Part shown: piece by piece, positions 42,960-51,357 of the stretch
Numbering within the stretch: the first letter of the stretch is position 1
Layout of the letters: the number at the start of each line of letters is the position of its first letter
Assembly: GCF_021023135.1 (NCBI RefSeq)
Contig: NZ_PGFV01000003.1
Span: 62,001-126,000, forward strand
Length of the DNA stretch: 64,000 bases
Source of the DNA: Brevibacterium sp. CCUG 69071
Lineage (GTDB): Bacteria > Actinomycetota > Actinomycetes > Actinomycetales > Brevibacteriaceae
Direction of reading: 5' to 3'
Translations under genes and position numbers: made by a program
Notes under the pieces: generated by a model
What the model saw: the letters and a program-made list of their open reading frames with translations, nothing else
Databases searched by the model: none
Told to the model about the DNA's origin: nothing

Positions 42960-44402
42960 TCAGTTCGCATTCGAGGGCTCTTCGGCCACACCCCTGCGAT
43001 CTCGTCCGATAAGCCAGCCCACGATGAGTGCGACGAAAGGAATCGCAGCGAGACCAGCACTCAATTGGACACTGCCACCTGTGACCAGAGTGAAATTCGA
43101 GAGAACCAGGCCCATGCCAGCCAGAAGCCCCACGGAAGCAAGAATCGGGATGAGAATCGTCCGCCATCTCCGACCGGCTCGAGCCGCCGAATTGCGGACG
43201 AAGAAGACGATCACCGCGATCGAAGTCGACAGCATGAGAACAGTCATTCCAACAGTCGCGACTCCAGCCATCGAACCGAAGACACCCACCAGCGGATCCA
43301 CTCGGAAGATGGCGAAGACCGCAACGAGGATGAGAGCCGTACCTGTCTGAACCAGCGAGGACACCGATGGTGAGTGATGCTTCGGATGCACCGCAGCAAG
43401 AGGTTTGGGCAGGATCCTCATGCCGCCAAGAACGAACTGGTAGCGAGCGATCACGTTGTGGAACGACAGAACACAAGCGAAGAGACTGGTGAGAAGCAGA
43501 ACATTGACTATGTCGCGACCGACATGGCCCAACTGATCGTTCGTCGTGTCGAGTAGCATGTTCGCTTCACCATCCAGGGTCCGTTGCGCCACTTCGGCGA
43601 TTGAGTCAGGGCCGATAGCCACGACGAACGCCCAGCAGGTAAAGGCGTAGAACCCGCCGATGATGAGCACGGCTATGTAGGTGGCGCGAGGAACCGTGCG
43701 CTCCGGCGAGCGTGCCTCATTGCGGAAGACAGCGGTCGATTCAAATCCGATGAATCCAGTGAGCGCAAAGAGGATGGCGACGCCGATGGCACCGTCAAGA
43801 AATGTGTCTGGGGCAAATGACTCGACCGTGATCCCGGCCGGTCCGGGGTTGATGAGAATGGCGAAGTCCAAGACGAGGACGATCCCGATCTCTGCCACGA
43901 GTGCAACCCCGAGAACCTTTGCACTGAGGTCGATATGACGGTATCCGAGGAATGCGACGATCGCCAGAGTGAACAGGGCATAGATGGGCCACGGGATTGA
44001 AGGACCACCGTAGAAGCGCACGGTGTCATCGATCGCCCATCCGATGTAGCCATAGATGCCGACTTGGATTGCCGTGTACGAGACAAGCGCCACGACCGCG
44101 ATTCCCATTCCGGCCCGCTTGCCGAGTCCCAGTGTGACATAGGAGAAGAAGGCCCCGGCTTCACGAACGTGAGGGGTCATCGTGACGAATCCGACGGAGA
44201 AGAGGAGCAGTATCAACGCCGCGATGAGGAATCCGACGGGAGCACCCGCCCCGTTGCCGAGTCCGATACCCAACGGCATATTGCCGCCGATGACCGTCAA
44301 TGGTGCTGCCGCGGCAACTACCATGAAGACGATGCCCGTAGTTCCCAGCCGACCCGTCAGCTGCGCCGGTTGGTGAGTGTTCTTCGAATCGGTGTTTCCC
44401 AT
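42960..44402 (-). CDS. APC family amino acid permease
   Basis: A 480-residue permease with about twelve helices. The ATG at 44402 has a perfect AAGGAGG eight bases upstream. The N-terminus reads LTGRLGTTGIVFMVVAAAAP, then the helix 1 Gly-rich loop GIGLGNGAGAPVGF; helix 6 has ALTGFIGFESTAVFRNEARS. It imports an amino acid or amine with protons or sodium. It lies 45 bases after the DmpA-type peptidase gene in the same operon, so it may import peptides' products or an amino-acid amide used by that enzyme. Confidence 0.9.
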   Translation of the reverse strand: MGNTDSKNTHQPAQLTGRLGTTGIVFMVVAAAAPLTVIGGNMPLGIGLGNGAGAPVGFLIAALILLLFSVGFVTMTPHVREAGAFFSYVTLGLGKRAGMGIAVVALVSYTAIQVGIYGYIGWAIDDTVRFYGGPSIPWPIYALFTLAIVAFLGYRHIDLSAKVLGVALVAEIGIVLVLDFAILINPGPAGITVESFAPDTFLDGAIGVAILFALTGFIGFESTAVFRNEARSPERTVPRATYIAVLIIGGFYAFTCWAFVVAIGPDSIAEVAQRTLDGEANMLLDTTNDQLGHVGRDIVNVLLLTSLFACVLSFHNVIARYQFVLGGMRILPKPLAAVHPKHHSPSVSSLVQTGTALILVAVFAIFRVDPLVGVFGSMAGVATVGMTVLMLSTSIAVIVFFVRNSAARAGRRWRTILIPILASVGLLAGMGLVLSNFTLVTGGSVQLSAGLAAIPFVALIVGWLIGRDRRGVAEEPSNAN

Positions 44403-44447
44403 GGCGACCTCCTTGATGCTCAATGGTTGATTCGATTTCGCATTCGG

Positions 44448-45548
44448 TCAGTCGGCCATGGCCGCCATCAGCAACTCGTGGTCGATGGCGTGTGCCGTGA
44501 TTCCAGTCGGTCCAGTGACAGTTTCAGCGGACACGAGACAGTTGAGAATGGCCTCTTCCGTTGCTTCGATCACGAGATCGAAGAAGCTGGTCGTGAGCTG
44601 CGGGGCGATCATCGACAGCTCGATCGTTGCCCGCTCGATCTGTGGGTTCTCGTCCCACAGATAAGGCGGAAGGCCACGATTTCCGGTTGAAAATGCCAGC
44701 ATCAGGTCACCGCTGTACTGCTCACCGGTTCCGCCCATCCGGCCGACTCCAAGCGCGGCGCGCTGGGCCAGGCGGGTACATTGATGCGGCAGCAGAGGCG
44801 CATCGGTAGCGACGATGACGACAATCGACCCCGATCCCCGTTCGTAAACGGTCGGGGCATCCGGAGTGGGAACCACCTCGGCGCCGATACGTCGCCCGAC
44901 CGGAACCCCCTCAACGCTCAGTCGCTCTCGCCTGCCGTGATTCGCCTGCACGAACACTCCCACCGTGTAGCTGCCAGCAGAGGTGTCGAGGATTCGTGAC
45001 GACGTTCCCGATCCACCCTTGAACTCGTGGCAGATCATCCCGGTGCCACCGCCGACATTGCCTTCCTCCGGCAGCTCGGATGAGGCTGTGCGCAGTGCGT
45101 CGAAGACATGCTCTTCGCGAACATGATGACCATTGATGTCATTGAGCAACCCGTCATAGGTCTCGGCTACGACAGGCAGACACCAGTACGGTCCCGGACC
45201 ACGGTGCGCCACCTGTTCCTTGACCAGCGCATCGCGAACGAGTCCGACGCTGTGAGTGTTGGTCAGCGCGATCGGCGACGTCAGTTCGCCGGCCTCCCTG
45301 ATCCATTCGAGTCCGGTCATCTCACCGCTGCCGTTGAGCCTATGAGCACCAGCGAAGACGGGCTGCGTCCAGATGTCCTCGTGAGGGAGGATCGTCGTCA
45401 CCCCAGTGTTCGCGGTCGTCTTCTCCCCACCGGAAGGCACTCCCCCGAGGGTGGAATATCCGAGCTTGACACCGGGTACATCGGTGATTGCATTGAGCGT
45501 GCCGGTCCGATGGGTGCCGACCACAATGCCGAGATCACGAGCTCTCAC
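44448..45548 (-). CDS. P1 (DmpA) family aminopeptidase
   Basis: A 366-residue N-terminal-nucleophile hydrolase precursor. The self-cleavage site and nucleophile Ser are in EFKGGSGTSSR, preceded by EEGNVGGGTGMICH; the N-terminal part has GTLNAITDVPGVKLGYSTLG. DmpA and BapA-type enzymes release N-terminal residues including D-amino acids and beta-amino acids from small peptides and amides. The GTG start has GGAGGAAAACT in front. It is the first gene of the operon with the APC permease and probably under the divergent TetR regulator. Confidence 0.9.
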   Translation of the reverse strand: MRARDLGIVVGTHRTGTLNAITDVPGVKLGYSTLGGVPSGGEKTTANTGVTTILPHEDIWTQPVFAGAHRLNGSGEMTGLEWIREAGELTSPIALTNTHSVGLVRDALVKEQVAHRGPGPYWCLPVVAETYDGLLNDINGHHVREEHVFDALRTASSELPEEGNVGGGTGMICHEFKGGSGTSSRILDTSAGSYTVGVFVQANHGRRERLSVEGVPVGRRIGAEVVPTPDAPTVYERGSGSIVVIVATDAPLLPHQCTRLAQRAALGVGRMGGTGEQYSGDLMLAFSTGNRGLPPYLWDENPQIERATIELSMIAPQLTTSFFDLVIEATEEAILNCLVSAETVTGPTGITAHAIDHELLMAAMAD

Positions 45549-45561
45549 AGTTTTCCTCCAG

Positions 45562-45584
45562 TTATTTTCCTAATGTGAAAATAA
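45562..45584. promoter_or_regulatory. TetR operator between the peptidase operon and tetR
   Basis: TTATTTTC-CTAATGT-GAAAATAA, a perfect repeat with eight-base arms in an otherwise GC-rich region, 14 bases upstream of the peptidase start and 100 bases from the TetR start. Its place fits repression of both transcripts. Confidence 0.7.
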
Positions 45585-45683
45585 TGGCGTAATGTGGCGT
45601 GGAGCACAACCCCTCGACCGAAATCTCATTGCGCAGTCGGTAACCTGAATACTCAGCAGCCGAACGAGGAGCGAGGAGGCGCA

Positions 45684-46328
45684 GTGGCGCGACCAATCAC
45701 TCAAGCGCAACGTCGGGAGGATATCCTTCGGGCAGCGATCTCACTCGTCGGCGAGACGGATCTTGCGCAGCTGAGCCTCGCCCAGGTGGCAGACAGACTC
45801 GGTGTGACGACCAACGCGATCAGGTACTACTACTCCGACATCGAGAGCCTCACCGCCGAACTCGCGGCGCGTTCGAACACCCGATTCTACGAGGACCGCC
45901 TCGCGCTCATCGATACGATCGCCGATCACGAGAAGCGGCTGGAGGCCGTAATCGAGGCCGGATTGCCGACAGGTCCCGAAGACGCGGAATGGCGAGTCAT
46001 CTGGATGGCGATTCTCGATGCAGGTTTCGACCTCAAGAACCGATCCGATGTTCAAGCCATCTACCACCGCCAAGTCGGACTCTATGAATCTCTCCTCGCG
46101 GCAGGTTCTCGCGCGGGCGACTTCGACCTGCAGCAGGAAGCACTGGACATCGCGATGACCCTGATGTCGATGGAGGACTACCTGGGCTATCGTATTGCCG
46201 CTCGGGATCCGCTTGTATCCCGAAAGACGGCGCTGCATCTCATGAAGGACTTCGTTCGGGTCTCTGTCAGACCGCAGTCACTCGAACACGGGTTCCAGAG
46301 CGGTCAATCTCGGCACAGGGACTCCTAG
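45684..46328 (+). CDS. TetR family transcriptional regulator
   Basis: A 214-residue regulator from the GTG at 45684, chosen for GAGGAGGCGCA in front; upstream codons in frame lack support. The helix-turn-helix is REDILRAAISLVGETDLAQL then VADRLGVTTNAIRYYYSDI. The C-terminal part resembles BetI/TetR_C ligand domains (DAEWRVIWMAILDAGF). It faces the DmpA peptidase-permease operon across the AT-rich operator and likely represses it. Its 3' end overlaps the convergent reductase gene by 51 bases. Confidence 0.9.
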   Translation: MARPITQAQRREDILRAAISLVGETDLAQLSLAQVADRLGVTTNAIRYYYSDIESLTAELAARSNTRFYEDRLALIDTIADHEKRLEAVIEAGLPTGPEDAEWRVIWMAILDAGFDLKNRSDVQAIYHRQVGLYESLLAAGSRAGDFDLQQEALDIAMTLMSMEDYLGYRIAARDPLVSRKTALHLMKDFVRVSVRPQSLEHGFQSGQSRHRDS

Positions 46329-47225
46329 GAGTCTCGCCTCGGCGAGGACATCACGCGGATAGATGCTGGTCATCTCATAGTTGCCGTGGCCGCTTCCCAT
46401 CGCCTGATCCATGAGATAGCCGAAGCCGCCGTCGCCGCCGAGGAGTCTGCGCAGACCGAAGCCGAGCAGACCGGCCGGGATCAGGCTCACTGCCTTGGCC
46501 CCCAGGCGCGGAGTTCCGCCCTTGGCTTCGAGGACGGGGATCATCTCCCGCACGTGCAGCATCGATTCCTTCACCGCGGAGGGTGATCCCACGAATTCGC
46601 GGAAGCCGCCGGAGCGGAGGATTCCGATCATGATGGCAGCGTCGAGGATGAAGTGGAACCACAGCCAACTCCGGAAGTCCGCCACTTCGGAGACCGAGAA
46701 CCCGGCCGTAGTGAAGAGCTCGTGCACCGCCCTGTCTCGCTCGGACGGCTTCTCACGATCGAGCAGCCCCAGGAATACGGTCTTGACCATGCCGCCGCGC
46801 AGGGTGCTGTCGAAGAATCCGCCGCCGGCGCCGGGGAAGCCCCACACGATCTGGTCCTCGGGGATTCCGGCCACCGCCTGTGTGGGCTCGATCCAGATGT
46901 TGTTGAAGACGAGCACCGTCGCCTTGCCGATGCGTGGGGCGAGGAATTCGACGGCGGTGGCCATCTGGTCGTGGTTGACGCTGAGGATGATGAGGTCGTA
47001 GTCATGATCGGCGGTCAGCTCCTCGCGCATCGTGATCGGCCAGCGCCGCCTGACCTCGCGATCGCCGCGTCGGCGGCGGCCGTCCCTGATCTCGAGGTCG
47101 ACGTGCGGGCCATAGTCGGCGGCCCGGCCCGGACGGACATAGAAGTCGATCTCGTGCCCGGCCGTCTCGAGCGCCCATGCGTACTGTGTGCCGATCACTC
47201 CGCGACCGAACATGAGAATCTTCAT
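46278..47225 (-). CDS. Ketopantoate reductase-like NAD(P) oxidoreductase
   Basis: A 315-residue protein of the ApbA/PanE fold. The nucleotide site is MKILMFGRGVIGTQYAWALE; the middle has ILSVNHDQM and VVFNN-type elements (LVFNNIWIEP) and the C-terminal helical domain follows. The usual PanE catalytic Lys context (K in QKLW.N) is not evident; SWLWFHFILDAAI stands there, so it may not reduce ketopantoate. The Arg-rich stretch DGRRRRGDREVRRR replaces a loop. It diverges from the TetR gene at 47311, which may control it. Confidence 0.82.
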   Translation of the reverse strand: MKILMFGRGVIGTQYAWALETAGHEIDFYVRPGRAADYGPHVDLEIRDGRRRRGDREVRRRWPITMREELTADHDYDLIILSVNHDQMATAVEFLAPRIGKATVLVFNNIWIEPTQAVAGIPEDQIVWGFPGAGGGFFDSTLRGGMVKTVFLGLLDREKPSERDRAVHELFTTAGFSVSEVADFRSWLWFHFILDAAIMIGILRSGGFREFVGSPSAVKESMLHVREMIPVLEAKGGTPRLGAKAVSLIPAGLLGFGLRRLLGGDGGFGYLMDQAMGSGHGNYEMTSIYPRDVLAEARLLGVPVPRLTALEPVFE

Positions 47226-47278
47226 CTGCTTGCCTCTTCTCCGGCCCATCGCCGGGTTTCGACCCACCCATCCTGATC

Positions 47279-47305
47279 TGGAAGGTGCTTTCCACTTAGG
47301 TTAAG
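47279..47305. promoter_or_regulatory. Candidate operator pair upstream of tetR/reductase
   Basis: Two adjacent inverted repeats in the 85-base divergent gap: TGGAA-GGTGCT-TTCCA (47279-47294) and CTTA-GGT-TAAG (47295-47305). The second overlaps TAGGTT, a possible -10 for the TetR gene. Confidence 0.45.
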
Positions 47306-47310
47306 GTCGA

Positions 47311-48084
47311 ATGCGACCGGGTGATTCCGTTTCCGTGGAAGTGAGAGAAGATATGCCCGAGCAGTCTCAGATCGACGCCTCCCGCAGCACGAAACTTCGC
47401 TCGGATGCGGCACTCAACCGGCGGCGCATCCTCGCCGCCGCTACCGAGCTCTTCGCCGAACGCGGACTCGATGTGCCGATGAGTGCGATCGCCCGGCGGG
47501 CGGGAGTCGGTGTGGCCACGCTGTTCCGGCGGTTCCCTGACCGCGAGAGCCTCGTCGAAGAGGCCTTCGCCACGCAACTCGATCATTGCGAATCGGTGCT
47601 CTTCGAGGCGGTGTCCGATCCCGATCCGTGGAACGGCTTCCGCCGCTTCATCGAGGAGGTCTGTCGCATGCAGATCGAGGATCGCGGATTCACCGAGGCG
47701 TTCCTCTCGACCCGCGCCGCAGCCGAGGACTCCGAGATGCCAGAATCCGATTCCGGGCCCAATCCCGACCCCGGGCCCGGGCACGAGCACCGGCACGGCG
47801 TCGACGAGAAACGACGTGAGGCGGAGGTACAGTTCTCCCAGCTCGTCGACCGCGCGAAGCAAGCGGGAATGCTGCGGGAGGACTTCGCCGTCAGCGACCT
47901 GACGATGGTGTTGCTGGCCAATTCCGGCCTCAGCTCCGCATCGGGTCGGCACACACACGAACTCTCACAACGACTGGTCGCGTTTCTGCTCTTCGCCTTC
48001 GGAACCGAGACCGCGCGAGCTCAGATCGCGCTGCCGCCACCCAGCCGGATGGGTATCAGCGAGCTGTACTCCCCCGCGACGTGA
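47311..48084 (+). CDS. TetR family transcriptional regulator
   Basis: Up to 257 residues. TAGGTT eight bases before the ATG at 47311 supports a leaderless start there; a later ATG at 47356 is an alternative. The helix-turn-helix is RRRILAAATELFAERGLDVP then IARRAGVGVATLFRRFPDR. A Pro/Asp/Gly-rich hydrophilic insert (SDSGPNPDPGPGHEHRHGVD) interrupts the ligand domain around residue 150. The reductase gene across the gap is the likely target. Confidence 0.88.
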   Translation: MRPGDSVSVEVREDMPEQSQIDASRSTKLRSDAALNRRRILAAATELFAERGLDVPMSAIARRAGVGVATLFRRFPDRESLVEEAFATQLDHCESVLFEAVSDPDPWNGFRRFIEEVCRMQIEDRGFTEAFLSTRAAAEDSEMPESDSGPNPDPGPGHEHRHGVDEKRREAEVQFSQLVDRAKQAGMLREDFAVSDLTMVLLANSGLSSASGRHTHELSQRLVAFLLFAFGTETARAQIALPPPSRMGISELYSPAT

Positions 48085-48087
48085 CCA

Positions 48088-48939
48088 TCACATCTCTTCG
48101 TGGGTGAGCGGATCCCGGTCCTTCATCCGACCGCGCTCGAGTCCGGAGATCGCGGCCACCTCGGCGGGGGTGAGGTGGAAGCCGAAGACATCGGCGTTGC
48201 TGCGCTGACGTTCCGGGTTCGCCGACTTCGGAATCGGCAGACTGCCGATCTCGATGTGCCAACGCAGCACCACCTGGGCCGCTTCCACGCCATGCGCGGC
48301 GGCCGCCTCGGCGATGGGGGCCTCGTCGAACAGCCCCTGGTCGCGGTAGAGCGGTGACCAGGCTTCGGTCTGCACGCCGACCGAACGGTGGAACTCGATG
48401 AGCTTCTCCTGCGGGAAATATGGGTGGAGTTCGACCTGGTTGACGGCGGGGGTGACGCCGGTGACCTCGATGAGTTCGGCGAGCATCGCCTCGGTGAAGT
48501 TCGAGACGCCGATGGACTTCACGAGCCCGCGATCGCGCAGTTCGATGAGGCCGCGCCAGGTGTCGATGTACTTGCCGACGCTGGGGTTGGGCCAGTGGAT
48601 GAGATGGAGGTCGAGGTAGTCGAGGCCGAGCCGGGCCAGCGATTCCTCGGTGCTCGCGATCGCCTCGTCGAAGCCGTGGTGACGGCCGGGGATCTTTGAG
48701 GTGACGAAGAGTTCGGACCGTTCGACCGGTGAGTTCGCGACGGCTTCGCCGACCTCGCGTTCGTTCTCGTAGTTGACCGCGGTGTCGAGGAGTCGGTAGC
48801 CGGAGTCGATGGCGCCGACGATCGCGTCGACGCCCTCCTGGCCCTTCATCGCGTAGATGCCGAGGCCGAGCTGCGGGATCGAGCGGCCGTCGTTGAGGTC
48901 GAGAGTGGGGATGGCTGGGTTCTGCGCTGATGTCGACAT
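48088..48939 (-). CDS. Aldo/keto reductase (2,5-diketo-gluconate reductase type)
   Basis: A 283-residue AKR5-like reductase. Readable catalytic residues: Asp and Tyr in LLDTAVNYENE, Lys in VTSKIPG, His in LHLIHWPNP. IGVSNF, VNQVELHPYF and IPKSANPER are family signatures. It reduces aldehydes or diketo-sugars with NADPH. TAGGGT lies six bases before the ATG, consistent with a leaderless message. Three bases separate its stop from that of the convergent TetR gene. Confidence 0.92.
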   Translation of the reverse strand: MSTSAQNPAIPTLDLNDGRSIPQLGLGIYAMKGQEGVDAIVGAIDSGYRLLDTAVNYENEREVGEAVANSPVERSELFVTSKIPGRHHGFDEAIASTEESLARLGLDYLDLHLIHWPNPSVGKYIDTWRGLIELRDRGLVKSIGVSNFTEAMLAELIEVTGVTPAVNQVELHPYFPQEKLIEFHRSVGVQTEAWSPLYRDQGLFDEAPIAEAAAAHGVEAAQVVLRWHIEIGSLPIPKSANPERQRSNADVFGFHLTPAEVAAISGLERGRMKDRDPLTHEEM

Positions 48940-49056
48940 ATCCCCACCCTATGACCGCCGAGGCGGGGCTGGCCAGGGGTGGTCGCTGCCTGTGAGGACC
49001 GCTGAAACTTCGTCGGCGCCGGGTTCTCACAACGCTTCTTGGGTTAGCGTTTGAGC

Positions 49057-49869
49057 ATGAAGATGAGAGTGCGAGCCGTGGCGCAGGCGCCCCTTCGCTT
49101 CGCCCGGCGACTATCAGGCTGGCAGATGGCGTTTCTGCTTCCGTGCGTCGGCTTGGCGCTGGCTCTGCTTCTCCACGTGGCGCAGTGGGTGACTTCGTGG
49201 ATCTCGACGTCGGTGGCTCAGTCTCGCGGTGTTGCCGAGACTTGCTCTGATCTGATCGACGACTTCGGTGCCGATCCGGACGCGGTGGAACTCGTCGATC
49301 GCGCCCCTTTCGGTTTCACCTGTTTCGCCTCGACCCACGACGGCGGCTACTCGATGATCGAATACTCTGGGGTCACCTCGGCGATGTTCGTCATGTCGGC
49401 CGGGCTCGCGGCGCTGGGCTTCGCGGTCCTCCTCGGCGTACTGCTGGCGTTCACGGTGACCAGGCTGGTCACGTTGTACCGCTCGCCGTTCTCCGAACCC
49501 TGTCGGGATCGGTGGCCGCTACGCCTCATCGGGGTCGGGGCCTTCCTGCTTCCGCTGATGCTGCTCGGCCAGTATCTGCAGTGGTATTCGGCGTCGAAGT
49601 CCGATGGATTCGGGATCTGCCCGGGAGACGTCGGCGGCGAAGAGGCGTTGGGATTCTCCGTGACTGCCAGTTACCTGCTTCCCAGCCTCACCTGCAGCGG
49701 GGACACCGTCTCCGGTGAGGAGTTCTCGGTGACGCAGTACGGGTTCCCCTTCTACGGATTACTCGCCGGGCTGATTCTGGTGGCGGTGGGGCTGGTTCTG
49801 CTCTTCGTTGTGAAACCGCTCCTCACACGACGAACCCGCGCGGCTCCCGCCCTTCAAAGACGTCGATGA
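49057..49869 (+). CDS. Membrane protein of unknown function
   Basis: About 270 residues, not recognised. Four hydrophobic segments: residues about 23-45 (MAFLLPCVGLALALLLHVAQ), 108-135, 153-172 and 230-255. Two outer loops each carry Cys pairs (ETCSDLIDD with FTCFAS; GICPGD with LTCSGD) that could form disulfides. TAGCGT ends six bases before the ATG, suggesting a leaderless start. The last 47 bases overlap the convergent dehydrogenase gene. Confidence 0.75.
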   Translation: MKMRVRAVAQAPLRFARRLSGWQMAFLLPCVGLALALLLHVAQWVTSWISTSVAQSRGVAETCSDLIDDFGADPDAVELVDRAPFGFTCFASTHDGGYSMIEYSGVTSAMFVMSAGLAALGFAVLLGVLLAFTVTRLVTLYRSPFSEPCRDRWPLRLIGVGAFLLPLMLLGQYLQWYSASKSDGFGICPGDVGGEEALGFSVTASYLLPSLTCSGDTVSGEEFSVTQYGFPFYGLLAGLILVAVGLVLLFVVKPLLTRRTRAAPALQRRR

Positions 49870-50764
49870 CTGCTTGGGCTGCGGCGATTCCGGCGCGTTC
49901 GCGCGCTTCGACGGTCTGCCCGGCGAGGTGGGATGTGATGACGACGGAGTCCATGGTCCGCAGCGGGTTGTCTTCGATGATGGGTTCGCGCTCGAGGACG
50001 TCAAGTCCGGCACCGGCGATCTGCCCCGAGCGTAGGGCGCTGACCAGGGCAGTTTCGTCGACGAGTGAACCACGGGAGGTGTTGATGAGGACGGCCGTGT
50101 CCTTCATTGCCGCCAGGGTCTCGGCGTCGATGACCGGGGTGCCGGTGGCCCGGGCATGGAGGGTGAGGTAGTCGGCGGCCTTCACCGTCGTGTCGAAGTC
50201 CGCGAAGTCGATCCCGGAGGCGGGGTCGACGTCGGGGTGGCCTGTGGACACGAGAACCTGCATGCCCAGGGCTGTGCCGAGTGCGGCGATTGCTCGGCCG
50301 CTGGGGCCATAGCCGATGACTCCGAGCGTCTTCCCTCGCAGTTCGGTCCCGGCTTCCCGCGGCCATCCGCCGGAGGCGACTCCGCTCAGTACGGTCGCGA
50401 GGCGGCGGGCGCTGGCGAGCATGAGGGCGAGTGCCATCTCGGCGACGGCGTGATGGTTGACCTCAGGAGTATTGCAGACTCGGATGCCGAGTTCGGCTGC
50501 GGCGTCGAGGTCGACGTTGTCGTAGCCGACTCCGGCGCGGGCGAGGACCTTGAGGTCGGTGGCGGCGGAGAGCATCTCGCGGGTGACCGGCTCACTTGCG
50601 GCGATCGCTCCGCCGGCTCCGGTGAAGAGTGTTCGCTTCTCCTCGTCTGTGCGGCCGCCTCCTGCCGGCGAGTAGACCGGCTCGAGACCGCGCTCACGCA
50701 GCATCGTGTCGACGGTGTCGCCCGAGTGGAGGTAGTCGGTGGTGATGACGATGCGTGAGCTCAT
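49823..50764 (-). CDS. D-2-hydroxyacid dehydrogenase (phosphoglycerate dehydrogenase-like)
   Basis: A 313-residue NAD-dependent D-hydroxyacid dehydrogenase. The nucleotide site is GKTLGVIGYGPSGRAIA; catalytic residues appear as Arg in NTSRGSLVDE, Glu in LEREPI and His in ITSHLAGQT. It lacks the ACT or regulatory domain of SerA, so it is a stand-alone 2-hydroxyacid reductase; the substrate is unknown. TAAGGT lies seven bases before the ATG, suggesting a leaderless transcript. Confidence 0.9.
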   Translation of the reverse strand: MSSRIVITTDYLHSGDTVDTMLRERGLEPVYSPAGGGRTDEEKRTLFTGAGGAIAASEPVTREMLSAATDLKVLARAGVGYDNVDLDAAAELGIRVCNTPEVNHHAVAEMALALMLASARRLATVLSGVASGGWPREAGTELRGKTLGVIGYGPSGRAIAALGTALGMQVLVSTGHPDVDPASGIDFADFDTTVKAADYLTLHARATGTPVIDAETLAAMKDTAVLINTSRGSLVDETALVSALRSGQIAGAGLDVLEREPIIEDNPLRTMDSVVITSHLAGQTVEARERAGIAAAQAVIDVFEGREPRGFVV

Positions 50765-50855
50765 GGATCCGACCTTACCGGTGGCGGGTTGGTCTCAGGG
50801 TGATGTTCCGCGTGGTGGTGTGGATACCGATCCCGACGCATCGCTTACCCGAGCC

Positions 50856-51251
50856 TCACTCCCCCGCCGACACCTGCCGGACCAACCTCGCCGAGGCGGT
50901 GTTCCGGTACGAATCGACGATGAGTTCCCGCAGCTCCTCATCGTCCAGCCCTGACACTTCGAGGCCGATCCACCCGGTCGGACCGAGATACATGGGAACG
51001 AAGGAGTCCGGTCGCTCGAGCATCACCTCGGCGTCCATGGGATCGAGGAGGACGAGAACGGAGTGAGGGTGCTGTTCGATCTCGCCGGTCACGTGCTTGC
51101 GTGCACCCCCGTAGTAGGCGAAGACCTTCTTCGTAAAGAAGGTCGGGCGACCGTGCGAGACCTTCTCCATGGCCTCGGGCAGGCTCAGCGCGATCGCCCG
51201 CAGCCGGGCGAGCACCGGATCGTCGTCATCGAACATCTGCGGATGCGCCAT
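50856..51251 (-). CDS. MmcQ/YjbR family protein
   Basis: A 131-residue protein of the YjbR fold (double-wing DNA-binding-like): LRAIALSLPEAMEKVSHGRPTF in two parts, then KVFAYYGGARK, VLVLLDPMD and GWIGLEVSGLDDEELRELI. The molecular role is unknown. TACCTT ends six bases before the ATG (leaderless type). It diverges from the transporter at 51358. Confidence 0.88.
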   Translation of the reverse strand: MAHPQMFDDDDPVLARLRAIALSLPEAMEKVSHGRPTFFTKKVFAYYGGARKHVTGEIEQHPHSVLVLLDPMDAEVMLERPDSFVPMYLGPTGWIGLEVSGLDDEELRELIVDSYRNTASARLVRQVSAGE

Positions 51252-51357
51252 GGTTCCAAGGTACGCCGTCGCCCCGAGGATGGTGCGGCGCGCGGGGAAC
51301 ACCGCAGACGACAGACGGCGGATGGTGCCTCGCGCGGCCCCGGCGTACCCTGCACAT

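Noticed and set aside
48056..49030. Minus-strand frame of 324 codons overlapping the aldo/keto reductase
   Set aside because: Arg/Pro/His-rich shadow in another frame; the reductase frame has all AKR motifs.
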